Part shown: piece after piece, positions 32,581-41,337 of the stretch
How positions within the stretch are numbered: the stretch's first letter is position 1
How the letters are laid out: each line of letters opens with the position of its first letter
Assembly (NCBI GenBank): GCA_016929095.1
Contig: JAFGJM010000004.1
Coordinates: 62,001 to 126,000 of the forward strand
Length of the DNA stretch: 64,000 nt
DNA from: Anaerolineales bacterium
Lineage (GTDB): Bacteria; Chloroflexota; Anaerolineae; Anaerolineales; UBA4823
Direction: 5' to 3'
The notes under the pieces: model-generated
What the model was told of the DNA's origin: nothing
Databases searched by the model: none
What the model saw: the letters and a program-made list of their open reading frames with translations, nothing else
Translations under genes and position numbers: made by a program

Positions 32581-33531
32581 TTAATCAATCAAAGGCACAA
32601 TGCTACCGATCAATCCAGCCAGACCACCGGCTTTTGATTTTACAATCTCAATTTGGGTTTTTCTTTCCATCATTTCTAAACAATTATGAAAATATGATGC
32701 ACTCAACCGGTCGAATTCCTTTTGGCATTCTTTCATGAAGAAATCGCCTGCTTCTGTTTGCCCCCCGGTAATCGAAATAACTTCCGGAAAATAAATCACG
32801 GAAAGATTAACCAAAAATAATGCCAGGCGCTGGCTGATGATAGTCATAACCTCGTAAGCTATAGAATCCTTACCTTCTTGTGCAGCGGCGATCACCTGTT
32901 GAGCGTCATGCATTTGACCATCTTGATAATATTCTTTTGCCAAGACTTCAATGGCATTTACGCCACAAAGCGCTTCGGCAGTGCCCACCAGACCGCTTGA
33001 ATCTTGTTGAGTTGAATTTGGATCCAGGATGATTCTGCCACTATCGCCTGATATACCATTTGCAATGATCACCGGTTTTCCGTCTTTAATAAAGACATGT
33101 CCAATTCCTGTACCTATTGAAACATTTAAGAAGTATCTAGTATTTTTCCCCGCCCCAAATTTTTGTTCTGCCAGACTATTCGCAATCAGATCATTTATAA
33201 TCGCTGTCGGTAAGTGGGTTTTTTGTTCAAAAAATCCTTTCATATCAAACTTGTTTAGGATTGGCATGTTTATTGAAAAAAGAGTTCCAGAACCATTCTC
33301 CATTTGTAAACCGGGAGTTGAAATACCAATCCCTTCGATTTTTGTTTTTGAATCATCAATAATTTCAAGTGCTTTTACAGCAATAATACGTGGAAAATTC
33401 GTCGTAGTTAGTTCAATAGTTGAATTATAAATTCTATTTAAGTTTGATATTTCACCCAAATCATTGATAATGGCAATTTTGGTGTTGGTTCCGCCAATAT
33501 CGATGCCGACCCAATACCTTCTTTCAGTCAT
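32581..33531 (-). CDS. ROK-family sugar kinase
   Basis: 316 residues: phosphate-binding 'GIDIGGTNTKIAI' at the N-terminus, 'ISTPGLQ' and 'INDLIANSLAEQ' with the expected catalytic Asp, and 'SIGTGIGHVFIKDG'. The ROK zinc motif CxCGxxGC is absent and the usual E-x-GH segment reads 'GDSGRIILDP'. The frame is intact. It would phosphorylate the imported amino sugar at C6. Because the zinc motif is missing, a non-standard ROK kinase or a sensor role remains possible. It is 9 bases after the AgaS-like gene. Confidence 0.82.
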   Translation of the reverse strand: MTERRYWVGIDIGGTNTKIAIINDLGEISNLNRIYNSTIELTTTNFPRIIAVKALEIIDDSKTKIEGIGISTPGLQMENGSGTLFSINMPILNKFDMKGFFEQKTHLPTAIINDLIANSLAEQKFGAGKNTRYFLNVSIGTGIGHVFIKDGKPVIIANGISGDSGRIILDPNSTQQDSSGLVGTAEALCGVNAIEVLAKEYYQDGQMHDAQQVIAAAQEGKDSIAYEVMTIISQRLALFLVNLSVIYFPEVISITGGQTEAGDFFMKECQKEFDRLSASYFHNCLEMMERKTQIEIVKSKAGGLAGLIGSIVPLID

Positions 33532-33540
33532 TTTAACCTC

Positions 33541-34587
33541 TTACAATCGGACAACCGCACTAAGATTTTTGGGTTGATCCGGATTTATTCCCTTTGAAAT
33601 CGCATGGTAATAACTCATCAGTTGAAGGATTGGGAGATATAAAACACCCAGAGCCTCTTGTGGAATACCAGCATTAAACTCAACCACAAAATCTACATCC
33701 AGGCCACTCGAGTGTTCCGTTAGTGCTAAAGTATCAGCACCCAAAGCCTTCATATCCCGAAGTACTTTCATCTCTTGATCTTTTGCAGTTTCAGACATTA
33801 AGCCAATGACTAATGACTGATCACTAATCATCGACATAGGCCCATGTCTAAATTCCATAAAATGAAATACTTCAGAAACCGAGAGAGACATTTCTTTCAT
33901 CTTCAGCATAATCTCGCTTGCCAGACCATAATTTAATCCAGACCCAAGAAAAACAAAGTGATTATATTTTTGATTAAAAGCTATTCTTTTTGCCAAACTT
34001 TCGTATTTTTCGATTAATTTAGGGAATACCTCCGGCAACATGGTGAGATGCTCGATAAATGCAGCATTCTTTGCTGCAGAAGCAGCTAATATTTGAGTAA
34101 GAATTAACATGCTCGAAAATGATCTGGTTTGTATAACACTTTCTTCATGCGCATGGGGTGCCAGGAGCGCCAGTTTCGAATTCTTCACCATACTGGATTC
34201 GGGATAACAGGAAATGACTAAACAATCTTGTGTAAATTTTTCTTTGAATAATTTAATGGCTTGAATTGTTTCAGTTGTTTCACCCGAACGGGAGATGGCA
34301 ACTAATAACGGTGTTCTATCAGACAGTATTGTCGCCGGGTAATACCACAATTCTGAGCTGGGAAAACCTCTGGCAGGTTTATGAGTAAGTCGGGTCCAGA
34401 GATTTGCTGCCACTAATGATAAATAATATGTTGACCCGCATCCAATAAATATAATTTCATCCTGGCAGTCTTCTAACCATTTTCTGGTGGGGGGTATTTG
34501 AGAGGTAGCACATTCTAATGTTTTTTTCCAAATATCTCCTTGACTGATGATTTCTTGATATGAATAATTTCCAAGTGTATTTTTCAT
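33541..34587 (-). CDS. agaS: Double-SIS amino-sugar-phosphate isomerase/deaminase (AgaS type)
   Basis: 348 residues with two SIS domains. The first has 'FIGCGSTYYLSLVAANL' and 'LVAISRSGETTETIQ'; the second has 'FLGSGLNYGLASEIMLKMKE' and 'EFRHGPMSMI'. It matches the isomerase half of GlmS without the glutaminase domain, as in AgaS. The likely reaction is galactosamine-6-phosphate to tagatose-6-phosphate plus ammonia, or the glucosamine equivalent. It lies between the 180-residue protein and the ROK kinase in one operon. Confidence 0.85.
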   Translation of the reverse strand: MKNTLGNYSYQEIISQGDIWKKTLECATSQIPPTRKWLEDCQDEIIFIGCGSTYYLSLVAANLWTRLTHKPARGFPSSELWYYPATILSDRTPLLVAISRSGETTETIQAIKLFKEKFTQDCLVISCYPESSMVKNSKLALLAPHAHEESVIQTRSFSSMLILTQILAASAAKNAAFIEHLTMLPEVFPKLIEKYESLAKRIAFNQKYNHFVFLGSGLNYGLASEIMLKMKEMSLSVSEVFHFMEFRHGPMSMISDQSLVIGLMSETAKDQEMKVLRDMKALGADTLALTEHSSGLDVDFVVEFNAGIPQEALGVLYLPILQLMSYYHAISKGINPDQPKNLSAVVRL

Positions 34588-34670
34588 ATTTACTATCCGT
34601 TTCGGTTCTTAATATGTTTTTTGTCAATAAAGCTGAAATGAATTTGTACTTTCTCGAAAGAACACGATAT

Positions 34671-35213
34671 CTAATCCATTAATTTTATTTTGTACGAACC
34701 GAAATCAAATATTTCTAATGGTAACTTTGATTGTTCGGTGACATAAAAAGAAGGAGCTATACCTTCTCCTGCAATTGTTGCTTCGCCATGAGGAAACTCT
34801 TTAAGAATTGTAAAAAAGCTTACTTCCGGATCGTTATATCTGGCTTTTAAGGCAATAAAATCATTGGTTGTCAATGTATGATTTTTTACTTTTTTTTCTA
34901 ATTCGCAGCGGTTTGAAAAACTGAACAAAAAATAACAGGGCTTTGCATCAGGCTTTCCAATAAGAAAAACCTCCTCGTTATCAGGATGACTCCCAAAAGC
35001 AGAAAACTCCGTGCGATTTATCGTTGCTGAAATCAACATATGTGCGCCGTATTTTTCGTCCGACTCATAGATTGTAATAATCCCAACGTCCCCTTCTAAA
35101 GGACTCGATTCGTGATTCCCTGGAGCCAATCGGATAATCAGCCCTTTGGTTTCTAACATTTTCATGATCTCAGGCGTCATTTCTTTGATTGGAATATTGA
35201 GCTCTTCTTTCAT
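34671..35213 (-). CDS. Protein of unknown function, possibly cupin-like, in the amino-sugar operon
   Basis: 180 residues, soluble, no signal peptide. I do not recognise the family with confidence. Alternating hydrophobic strands such as 'GIITIYESDEKYGAHMLIS' and 'DNEEVFLIGKPDAKPCYFLF' suggest a beta-barrel of the cupin or ureidoglycolate-lyase style. Several acidic and His residues could bind a metal. It has AAGGA before the ATG and sits between the permeases and agaS, a position that suits a mutarotase-like or sugar-binding accessory enzyme; this is inference. Confidence 0.7.
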   Translation of the reverse strand: MKEELNIPIKEMTPEIMKMLETKGLIIRLAPGNHESSPLEGDVGIITIYESDEKYGAHMLISATINRTEFSAFGSHPDNEEVFLIGKPDAKPCYFLFSFSNRCELEKKVKNHTLTTNDFIALKARYNDPEVSFFTILKEFPHGEATIAGEGIAPSFYVTEQSKLPLEIFDFGSYKIKLMD

Positions 35214-35282
35214 AATTTTTTATCCTTATATTGGTCAAATAAAAACATGTGATGAGACAGATAGATTGTCTGCTTCTATGTT

Positions 35283-36143
35283 TTAGGATTTAACTGCACC
35301 CATCATAAGTCCTTTGACCAGATATTTCTGAGCTAACAATGCCAGAATGATAGTAGGAATAATGGCAAGCGTTCCTGCTGCCGACATTTTTACCCAATCT
35401 ACTCCCATGAGTCCTATGAGGGAAGTCATCATAACTGGCACAGTTCTGGTCGCGTTCCCGGTAAGTACAAGGGCAAAGAAGAATTCATTCCAGCAAAACA
35501 CGAAAGATAGAATTGCCGTGGCTGCAATACTGGGGGCTAATATGGGGACAACAATCCGCCAAATGACACCTGTAGGAGTACATCCATCGATTAAGGCAGC
35601 TTCTTCAATTTCTACGGACATATCTTGTACCATACCCTGAAGCATCCAAATCGTATATGGGACGGTAATCGTTAAATTTATAATAATTAACGATAAAAAA
35701 TTATCGATCAGATTTAATTTTCTAAAAATCAAATAATATGGAATAAGAAACGCAAAAGCAGGCGCCATACGCATACTGAGAATAAAAAAGTTGATTTGAT
35801 TTTTTGCCTGGAATTTTGTGCGAGCTAATGTATAAGCCGCCGGAAATCCAACGATAAGTCCAAGTAATACCGAAAAGGAGCTAATTATTAAACTGTTGCG
35901 AAATGAGAGCAGCGATTCCCCAGTAATAATCTTAAGGTAAGCAGCGATAGTTGGTTTGAAAATAAAAAGAGGCGGCATGGTGTTCATTTGTTGTTGTGTT
36001 TTTAGAGACGTAATCAAAATCCAATAAACCGGAAAAAGTGTCCAGAGCAGGACGATGGCAATAAAAATATATTGTCCTGCCAGATTTATCATTTTTAAGT
36101 TGATTTTTTTGCGCCCGGTTTTATACCTGGAATTGTCAGTCAT
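35283..36143 (-). CDS. Sugar ABC transporter permease, MalG/CUT1 type (amino-sugar locus)
   Basis: About 286 residues with six hydrophobic segments and the EAA loop 'EEAALIDGCTPTGVIW'. The frame reaches 36194, but ATG 36143 has AAGGAG 8 nt upstream and overlaps the preceding permease gene by only 8 bp. It forms the channel with that MalF-type partner. No ATPase gene is in the operon, so a shared ATPase is expected. Confidence 0.9.
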   Translation of the reverse strand: MTDNSRYKTGRKKINLKMINLAGQYIFIAIVLLWTLFPVYWILITSLKTQQQMNTMPPLFIFKPTIAAYLKIITGESLLSFRNSLIISSFSVLLGLIVGFPAAYTLARTKFQAKNQINFFILSMRMAPAFAFLIPYYLIFRKLNLIDNFLSLIIINLTITVPYTIWMLQGMVQDMSVEIEEAALIDGCTPTGVIWRIVVPILAPSIAATAILSFVFCWNEFFFALVLTGNATRTVPVMMTSLIGLMGVDWVKMSAAGTLAIIPTIILALLAQKYLVKGLMMGAVKS

Positions 36144-37017
36144 TAATTGATACTCCTTGCGTATGACGCATAAAATAAGTCGTGATGCCAACAATGATAT
36201 AGAAAAGAATCAGGGCAAAAGCTGAAGCTGTTCCCATTCTCCAGCTAATAAACGCAATCCGATACCCATATAAACTCATTAATTCGGTCGATCTTCCTGG
36301 CCCGCCTTCAGTCATCACATACATGATATCAAAAGCTTTGAATGCATCAATTGAAAGAATGATCAAGATAACGATTATGGAGCGTTTAATTAATGGTAAT
36401 GTTACATAGCGGAAGCATTGAAAGTAAGATCCGCCATCTATAGCCGCAACTTCATATAATTCAGGGTTAATACTTTGGATAGATGCTAAAAGCACTAAAA
36501 AAGCTATTGGTGTTTGATTCCAAATATCAACCAAAATCACGGCATACAGGGCAATTTTGGGATCTCCTAAGATACGGGGTACATGGATGCCGATTTGATC
36601 CAAAAACCAGGGAATGACGCCAAGATCTGTGTTTAACATGAAACGAAAGGCAAACCCTACCACAACCGGCGAAATCACCAATGGGACGATGAGCAGTGAT
36701 CGAATGACATTTTTACCTTTGATATTGTCGTTGCTCAGAACTAACGCCTGCAATAAGCCAAAAATGATTGAACAAAAAACGACAAGAATTAAAAATATAA
36801 GAGACCGTTCCAGCGCCATCCAAAAATCTTTATCCGTAAAAATGGTAATAAATTGTTTAAGACCAACAAAGGGGGGCGTTCTTTGAGGTTTATATAATAA
36901 CCAATCGTGAAGACTTTGATAAAAACTAAAAATAAAGGGATAAATTGTGATAATAAATAGAAAAATTAAGGGGGGTATAAGATAAAGTTTGATTAGATTA
37001 CGATTGGCCTGATTCAT
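36136..37017 (-). CDS. Sugar ABC transporter permease, MalF/UgpA type (amino-sugar locus)
   Basis: 293 residues. First segment 'LYLIPPLIFLFIITIYPFIF', EAA loop 'ELYEVAAIDGGSYFQCF' and 'MYVMTEGGPGRSTELMSLYG' near the C-terminus are typical of the UgpA/LacF group. It follows the binding-protein gene after a strong stem-loop and overlaps the next permease by a few bases, so translational coupling is likely. The substrate is probably an N-acetylated amino sugar or a disaccharide of one. Confidence 0.9.
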   Translation of the reverse strand: MNQANRNLIKLYLIPPLIFLFIITIYPFIFSFYQSLHDWLLYKPQRTPPFVGLKQFITIFTDKDFWMALERSLIFLILVVFCSIIFGLLQALVLSNDNIKGKNVIRSLLIVPLVISPVVVGFAFRFMLNTDLGVIPWFLDQIGIHVPRILGDPKIALYAVILVDIWNQTPIAFLVLLASIQSINPELYEVAAIDGGSYFQCFRYVTLPLIKRSIIVILIILSIDAFKAFDIMYVMTEGGPGRSTELMSLYGYRIAFISWRMGTASAFALILFYIIVGITTYFMRHTQGVSIND

Positions 37018-37060
37018 TCAGCGGACCCTTTTCTAATTCAAGAGGGGATTTTTGCGGAAT

Positions 37061-37093
37061 CTGGGGAAAGCAGTAAAAATGCACTTTCCCCAG
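37061..37093 (-). terminator. Stem-loop between binding-protein and permease genes (amino-sugar locus)
   Basis: CTGGGGAAAG (37061-37070) and CTTTCCCCAG (37084-37093) form a perfect 10-bp stem with a 13-nt loop. No T-run follows on the minus strand. It would mark a 3' end for the abundant binding-protein message. Confidence 0.6.
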
Positions 37094-37151
37094 AAATTCC
37101 ACCATATAATAAAAAATCGTGCAAGTATTTTTTGTTTTACTATTTTATTCT

Positions 37152-38633
37152 TTACTGATAGTAACCTGCATCTTCCATAATTTTAGTAATTTGCTCTTGA
37201 GCTTCATCGAGAGCCTCTTGCGCTGTCTTTGTTCCGGCAACTACCTCAGAGGCTGCCGTACCAAGAATTTCGCAAATTTCCACATATTCAGGGATTTTGG
37301 GCATATACTCAGGTTCAGATTCTTTCAACGTATCCAAAACCATTTGTAAATCTTCTTCGGGATATTTGGCTTTCAATGCATCACTCATCACCAAAGATAT
37401 ACGCGGAAGTGCGGTGATCCCCGCGGCGGCTTGAGCTTCCTGAACTTTATTGGAGGTAAGGAACTGTAGAACTAACCATGAAGCATCGGGGTTCTTCGTA
37501 TCATTATTAATCGCCAATGCCATATCGAAGAAATTCATCATACGATGACCGCCAGGCCCCATAGGGGCGGGAGCAATCCCGATATCTTCAGGGTTAATGG
37601 TGGCGGTGGATTTGGTATACCAATACGCGGAGGAGGCTGCCAGGTGCATAGCGGCTTTGCCTTGCGCCAGGGAATCCATGCATTCTACCCACCCCCAGTT
37701 TGCGCTTTCGGGAGGTCCCCAGTTTTGGAGTAACTTGGCATATTCTTCATAACCAGCCACGAATTCCGGAGAATTCACGGTTGGTTTGGCTTTTTGAGCT
37801 CGGATCTCTTCCGCCGTGTGGGCGTTATTCTCGAACCAGGTGCCGCCATATGCCCATGCCATACCGGTTGAGTCGATCGTGGGCTCTTCACCCGCACGAG
37901 CGCGCATGGTAATGCCGTAAATATCAGTTTTGCCATCGCCGTCGGTATCCAGAGTCAACTTAGCTGCTGCTTCTTCTAACTCTTCCATGGTTTCCGGAAC
38001 TTTGACATCATATTGCTCGAAGAGAGCTTTGTTATAAACCAGGGCTGGGCCAAATGTGTATAACGGCATTGCATAAATCTTACCCTCATATGAATCAGCC
38101 TCGAGTGATGCAGGAAGGTAATCGTCCATGCTGAAGAAGTCCGGATCCGGATTATTGTTCATCAGGTCATCTAAAGGCATGAGGTATCCAGCGCCAGCGT
38201 AAGTTGCCATCGACCAGGCATCGGTGGTCATAATATCGTATTGGGCGGTGTGCGAGGAAAGATCTAACATGGCTTTTTGACGCGCTTGATCTTCAGACAT
38301 GCCCGCAAAGATAACATCAATATTGTACTTTTCTTCAAATTCTTGGAGTAAAGGTGTTTCTTCTCCTGTTGCTGAATCCCACAACGACACCAGGAGCCAA
38401 TCGGAACCCATCGAAAGTACAGTTACCGGCGTTTTTTCTGCAGGTTCTTCCACAGGCTCAGCTTCTTCCGTGGCAACCACTTCTTCTGGTACTTCTTCGA
38501 CTTCTTCCACAACGACTTCGGCAACCTCTTCTGGCGCTTCAGACACCGCCTCCGGAGTTGCTGCTGGTGTGCAGGCTGCAACTGCCATCGTTAAAATTAC
38601 AAAAAACACAAACAGCTTGATACTTGTCTTCAT
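37152..38633 (-). CDS. Sugar-binding lipoprotein (family 1 solute-binding protein), amino-sugar locus
   Basis: About 493 residues from ATG 38633, which has GAGGAG upstream; a longer frame to 38693 lacks such a site. Lipobox 'AVAAC' (Cys21) is followed by a roughly 45-residue Glu/Val/Pro linker and then the binding domain ('VTVLSMGSDWLLVSLWD'). It captures the sugar outside the cell for the two permeases downstream. Its first mature residues 'CTPAATPEAVSE' match those of the Liv-type binding protein at 17208-18527, although the domains are unrelated. A near-consensus promoter with regulator boxes lies 176-203 bases upstream of the start. Confidence 0.92.
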   Translation of the reverse strand: MKTSIKLFVFFVILTMAVAACTPAATPEAVSEAPEEVAEVVVEEVEEVPEEVVATEEAEPVEEPAEKTPVTVLSMGSDWLLVSLWDSATGEETPLLQEFEEKYNIDVIFAGMSEDQARQKAMLDLSSHTAQYDIMTTDAWSMATYAGAGYLMPLDDLMNNNPDPDFFSMDDYLPASLEADSYEGKIYAMPLYTFGPALVYNKALFEQYDVKVPETMEELEEAAAKLTLDTDGDGKTDIYGITMRARAGEEPTIDSTGMAWAYGGTWFENNAHTAEEIRAQKAKPTVNSPEFVAGYEEYAKLLQNWGPPESANWGWVECMDSLAQGKAAMHLAASSAYWYTKSTATINPEDIGIAPAPMGPGGHRMMNFFDMALAINNDTKNPDASWLVLQFLTSNKVQEAQAAAGITALPRISLVMSDALKAKYPEEDLQMVLDTLKESEPEYMPKIPEYVEICEILGTAASEVVAGTKTAQEALDEAQEQITKIMEDAGYYQ

Positions 38634-38808
38634 GAAATTCTCCTCATATATTCTATTTATTATACGGTGTACACATTTATATAATTCAATCAATCCATAA
38701 CACCTCCTGTTTCGAAATCATTAGTATTTAATTTTGGGGGATATTAAAAGTTGTGATTTCATAAAGTTAACGAGAAAGATATCATTACATTTCATCTTTT
38801 ATGTACGT

Positions 38809-38836
38809 ATTATACAATAAATAATCATAATGTCAA
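38809..38836 (-). promoter_or_regulatory. Near-consensus sigma70 promoter of the amino-sugar importer operon
   Basis: TTGACA (38836-38831) and TATAAT (38814-38809) are separated by 16 bases on the minus strand. The spacer itself contains one ATGATTATT box, so a repressor bound there would compete with polymerase. The leader would be about 170 nt. Confidence 0.8.
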
Positions 38837-38891
38837 CAGTTAACAATAATATCCAATCATTAATAATCATAATACTTGAATGTTATGATTG
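38820..38891. promoter_or_regulatory. Cluster of ATGATT boxes, candidate DeoR-family operator
   Basis: AATAATCAT at 38820-38828 and 38862-38870, CCAATCAT at 38853-38860, and an opposite-strand TTATGATTG at 38883-38891. They match the boxes upstream of the deoR-family gene at 41250-41280. The remaining part of the gap to 39080 is AT-rich without a supported gene. Confidence 0.55.
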
Positions 38892-39080
38892 AATATCACC
38901 AAAAAGAATCAATATATGCCGGATTTCTGTTTATACTTAACCAATATTGAATTATATATATTGACTATCGAATGTAATGTACTAATAATTAAAAATGCCG
39001 CAGAGCTAAATAGCTGGAAAAAATATCATTGCTTCGTTTAATTCTCGAATAATGTAAATTCAGATTTAATATGAATTTGT

Positions 39081-40385
39081 TTAACAACAAGCTTTTGAAT
39101 AATCTTCTAAAATCTCGCCAATACGATCGCTGATTAATTGACCGGGATCATTTATCAATTTACCCTCCCGAATACGTCTGTATTGATGAGGAAAATATTG
39201 ACTAATTAAAGTGAGAGGGGCGGGATTTTTTCTCAGGTTAAACAGCAATGTTTTTAAAGCCATTTCAACTTGAGGAAAATTCCAATAATATCGGATTCGA
39301 TCGCTGTAGCTAAAAAACTTTGATATTTCAACATTATTATGTGCTTCTGAATATTTTTCCCAGTTTTCCGGATTTTCATCCATTACTTGAGATATGATTT
39401 TTATCAAATTCGATTTTTTAGCAGGATAACTATCCCCCATAAGATGTTCTTCAATCCGACATAAGCCAATTATTGCTTCTCGAAATGCAAATGTTAACGC
39501 CGGACCTACTTTTAGAATCGCAAAATGATCATTTACCAATTGCTTTAACTTATGTGAGGTTTGATAGTCAGTTGAATGGGCTTCGTAAACCATACCGGGG
39601 ATAGTTTCAATGAAAGTTTTCAAAGGAATAGATTTTTGAGGCTGATATTCGATTATTTCATTTTCATTGAATTCAACCCCAGGCTGAACGACAACGGCTA
39701 TCACCCGCTCCCATGCTGAAAATTCCCCTGCTTTTTCGAATGTGTTTCGAAAAATCGAAATAGTTTCTTCAACGTCCTCAACCGAGGTGATTCTCAATTC
39801 ATTTTCGTTCTCTTGCTGACCTCCGGGAAGCGGTACTTCAGTACCAATAACATATAATGGGTCAGATAAGTTCTGATTTGAAGCAATTGTCGCTTCAATC
39901 GCTTCACATAATCTAACTGCCCGCTGGGCAGACAGTTGTTTACTTAGGGATATGGAAAAATCATCATCAGCGCAATACATACTTGCATCAAGATGTATCT
40001 TCTGAAACCCCGCTTTGGCGTAATCACGCACCATCTGTTCCGAATTATCCATCGCAGTATTGGCAGGTAGATCTCTCCAGGGGTATGGACCAAGATGATC
40101 GCCTCCCAAAATAATTTTATCAACCGGAAATCCCACGTCATTTGCTATTGAATAGACAAAATTTCTGAAATCAATGGGCTTCATTCCGGTATAGCCACCA
40201 AATTGATTGACTTGATTACAAGTTGCTTCAATAAGAATAATTGAGTCCTCGTCGCATGCTTTTTTCAGGCAGGCTTCAAGGACGTTTTTATTCGCAGAAC
40301 AAATAGAGTAGATGCCTGTTCCTGCTCCTTGCTTGTTCTGTTTGATTTTTTCCAATAAAACGCTTATGTTTTTACTCGAGGTCAT
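39081..40385 (-). CDS. gatZ: GatZ/KbaZ-family protein (tagatose-bisphosphate aldolase non-catalytic subunit/AgaZ type)
   Basis: 434 residues matching the GatZ/KbaZ family along its length: 'GTGIYSICSANKNVLEACLK' near the N-terminus, 'ILGGDHLGPYPWRDLPANTA', 'FQKIHLDASMYCADD' and 'PGMVYEAHSTDYQT'. Family members were named as a stabilising subunit of tagatose-1,6-bisphosphate aldolase, and AgaZ has been proposed to act in the tagatose-6-phosphate step. No GatY/KbaY catalytic partner is in the window. No clear ribosome site precedes the ATG. It lies 35 bases after the DeoR-family gene. Confidence 0.87.
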   Translation of the reverse strand: MTSSKNISVLLEKIKQNKQGAGTGIYSICSANKNVLEACLKKACDEDSIILIEATCNQVNQFGGYTGMKPIDFRNFVYSIANDVGFPVDKIILGGDHLGPYPWRDLPANTAMDNSEQMVRDYAKAGFQKIHLDASMYCADDDFSISLSKQLSAQRAVRLCEAIEATIASNQNLSDPLYVIGTEVPLPGGQQENENELRITSVEDVEETISIFRNTFEKAGEFSAWERVIAVVVQPGVEFNENEIIEYQPQKSIPLKTFIETIPGMVYEAHSTDYQTSHKLKQLVNDHFAILKVGPALTFAFREAIIGLCRIEEHLMGDSYPAKKSNLIKIISQVMDENPENWEKYSEAHNNVEISKFFSYSDRIRYYWNFPQVEMALKTLLFNLRKNPAPLTLISQYFPHQYRRIREGKLINDPGQLISDRIGEILEDYSKACC

Positions 40386-40420
40386 TTTTATTTAATTTTC
40401 AATTTTATATAACTGGAATA

Positions 40421-41200
40421 TCAAGCTTGTACAACGTTGATCCCGAGATCAATCAACGACTGAATAAAATCTGGGGGGGCATCTTTATCTGTAATAAATG
40501 TATGTACAATTGAAATTGGAGCAACTTGCGATGTGGATATCACGCCACATTTGGTGTGATCTGCCACAATAAATATTTTTCTCCCCATTTGGAGTATTTT
40601 TCGATCGGTCATCGTCTCGGGTAAATAATGATTTGTTAACCCCTGTTGCAGATCGACACCATGGATACCAATGATTACTTTATCGGCATATAAACCTGAT
40701 AGTGCGGCTTCTGTCAAATTACCGATCATTGAAAACTCGGATTTTCGCACAATACCTCCAAGGGCAACAAGCATGATATTTTTACATGAAATCAACTCGT
40801 TGATAACCAGCACTGAGTTTGTGATTACTGTTAAATCTTCAAATGATTTTATATTTCTCGATACCTCATAAGCAGTGGTGCCGCTACCGATAAATATCGT
40901 ATCGCCGTTGTTTATTAATGCGGCTGTTGCGATTCCAATATTCTTTTTATAATCGGGATTATTGTTCATTCTTTGGAAAACAGGATTCTCAGGAGGGCTT
41001 TTTCGTAAAGAAGTCGCCCCTCCGTGAACACGCATAATACTTCCTTGATTGTGAAGGTATTTTAAATCTCGCCTGGCGGTTGCAGGACTTACCTTGAATT
41101 CTTTACAAATGGTTTCAACATTAACCCGTTTATTGTTTTCAATTAAATGTAGTATTCCATCCAATCTCTCAGCACTTGAAAGAGAATTTTTTAATTTCAT
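40421..41200 (-). CDS. DeoR-family regulator of the amino-sugar locus (AgaR-like)
   Basis: About 259 residues: DeoR helix-turn-helix ('VNVETICKEFKVSPATARRD') and the C-terminal DeoR/GlpR sensor domain with 'IFIGSGTTAYEVSRNI', 'ITNSVLVINEL' and 'VADHTKCG'. This domain binds phosphorylated sugars. ATG 41200 is chosen because AGGAG lies 9 nt upstream; the next ATG upstream would touch the ribosome site. It should act on the ATGATT boxes at 41250-41280 and 38820-38891. It leads the gatZ gene in one transcript. Confidence 0.9.
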   Translation of the reverse strand: MKLKNSLSSAERLDGILHLIENNKRVNVETICKEFKVSPATARRDLKYLHNQGSIMRVHGGATSLRKSPPENPVFQRMNNNPDYKKNIGIATAALINNGDTIFIGSGTTAYEVSRNIKSFEDLTVITNSVLVINELISCKNIMLVALGGIVRKSEFSMIGNLTEAALSGLYADKVIIGIHGVDLQQGLTNHYLPETMTDRKILQMGRKIFIVADHTKCGVISTSQVAPISIVHTFITDKDAPPDFIQSLIDLGINVVQA

Positions 41201-41249
41201 TATTTTCATCTCCTGAGTAAGATACCCAATTAGATTTAAGTAATTCAAA

Positions 41250-41280
41250 AACAATCATAAACAATCATTAGAACAATCAT
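41250..41280. repeat. Three AACAATCAT direct repeats, candidate DeoR operator
   Basis: AACAATCAT occurs at 41250-41258, 41260-41268 and 41272-41280, directly downstream of the -10 box of the minus-strand promoter. The layout of direct repeats over the start site suits a DeoR-family repressor. Confidence 0.65.
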
Positions 41281-41309
41281 ATTATATATACTAGTTATTA
41301 TTATGTCAA
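41281..41309 (-). promoter_or_regulatory. Consensus sigma70 promoter of the deoR-gatZ transcript
   Basis: TTGACA (41309-41304), 17 bases, TATAAT (41286-41281): a full consensus match on the minus strand, followed at once by the three direct repeats. Such a strong promoter implies tight repression. Confidence 0.85.
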
Positions 41310-41337
41310 TAATAGCGGCACTATCTAAAGAATAGAA

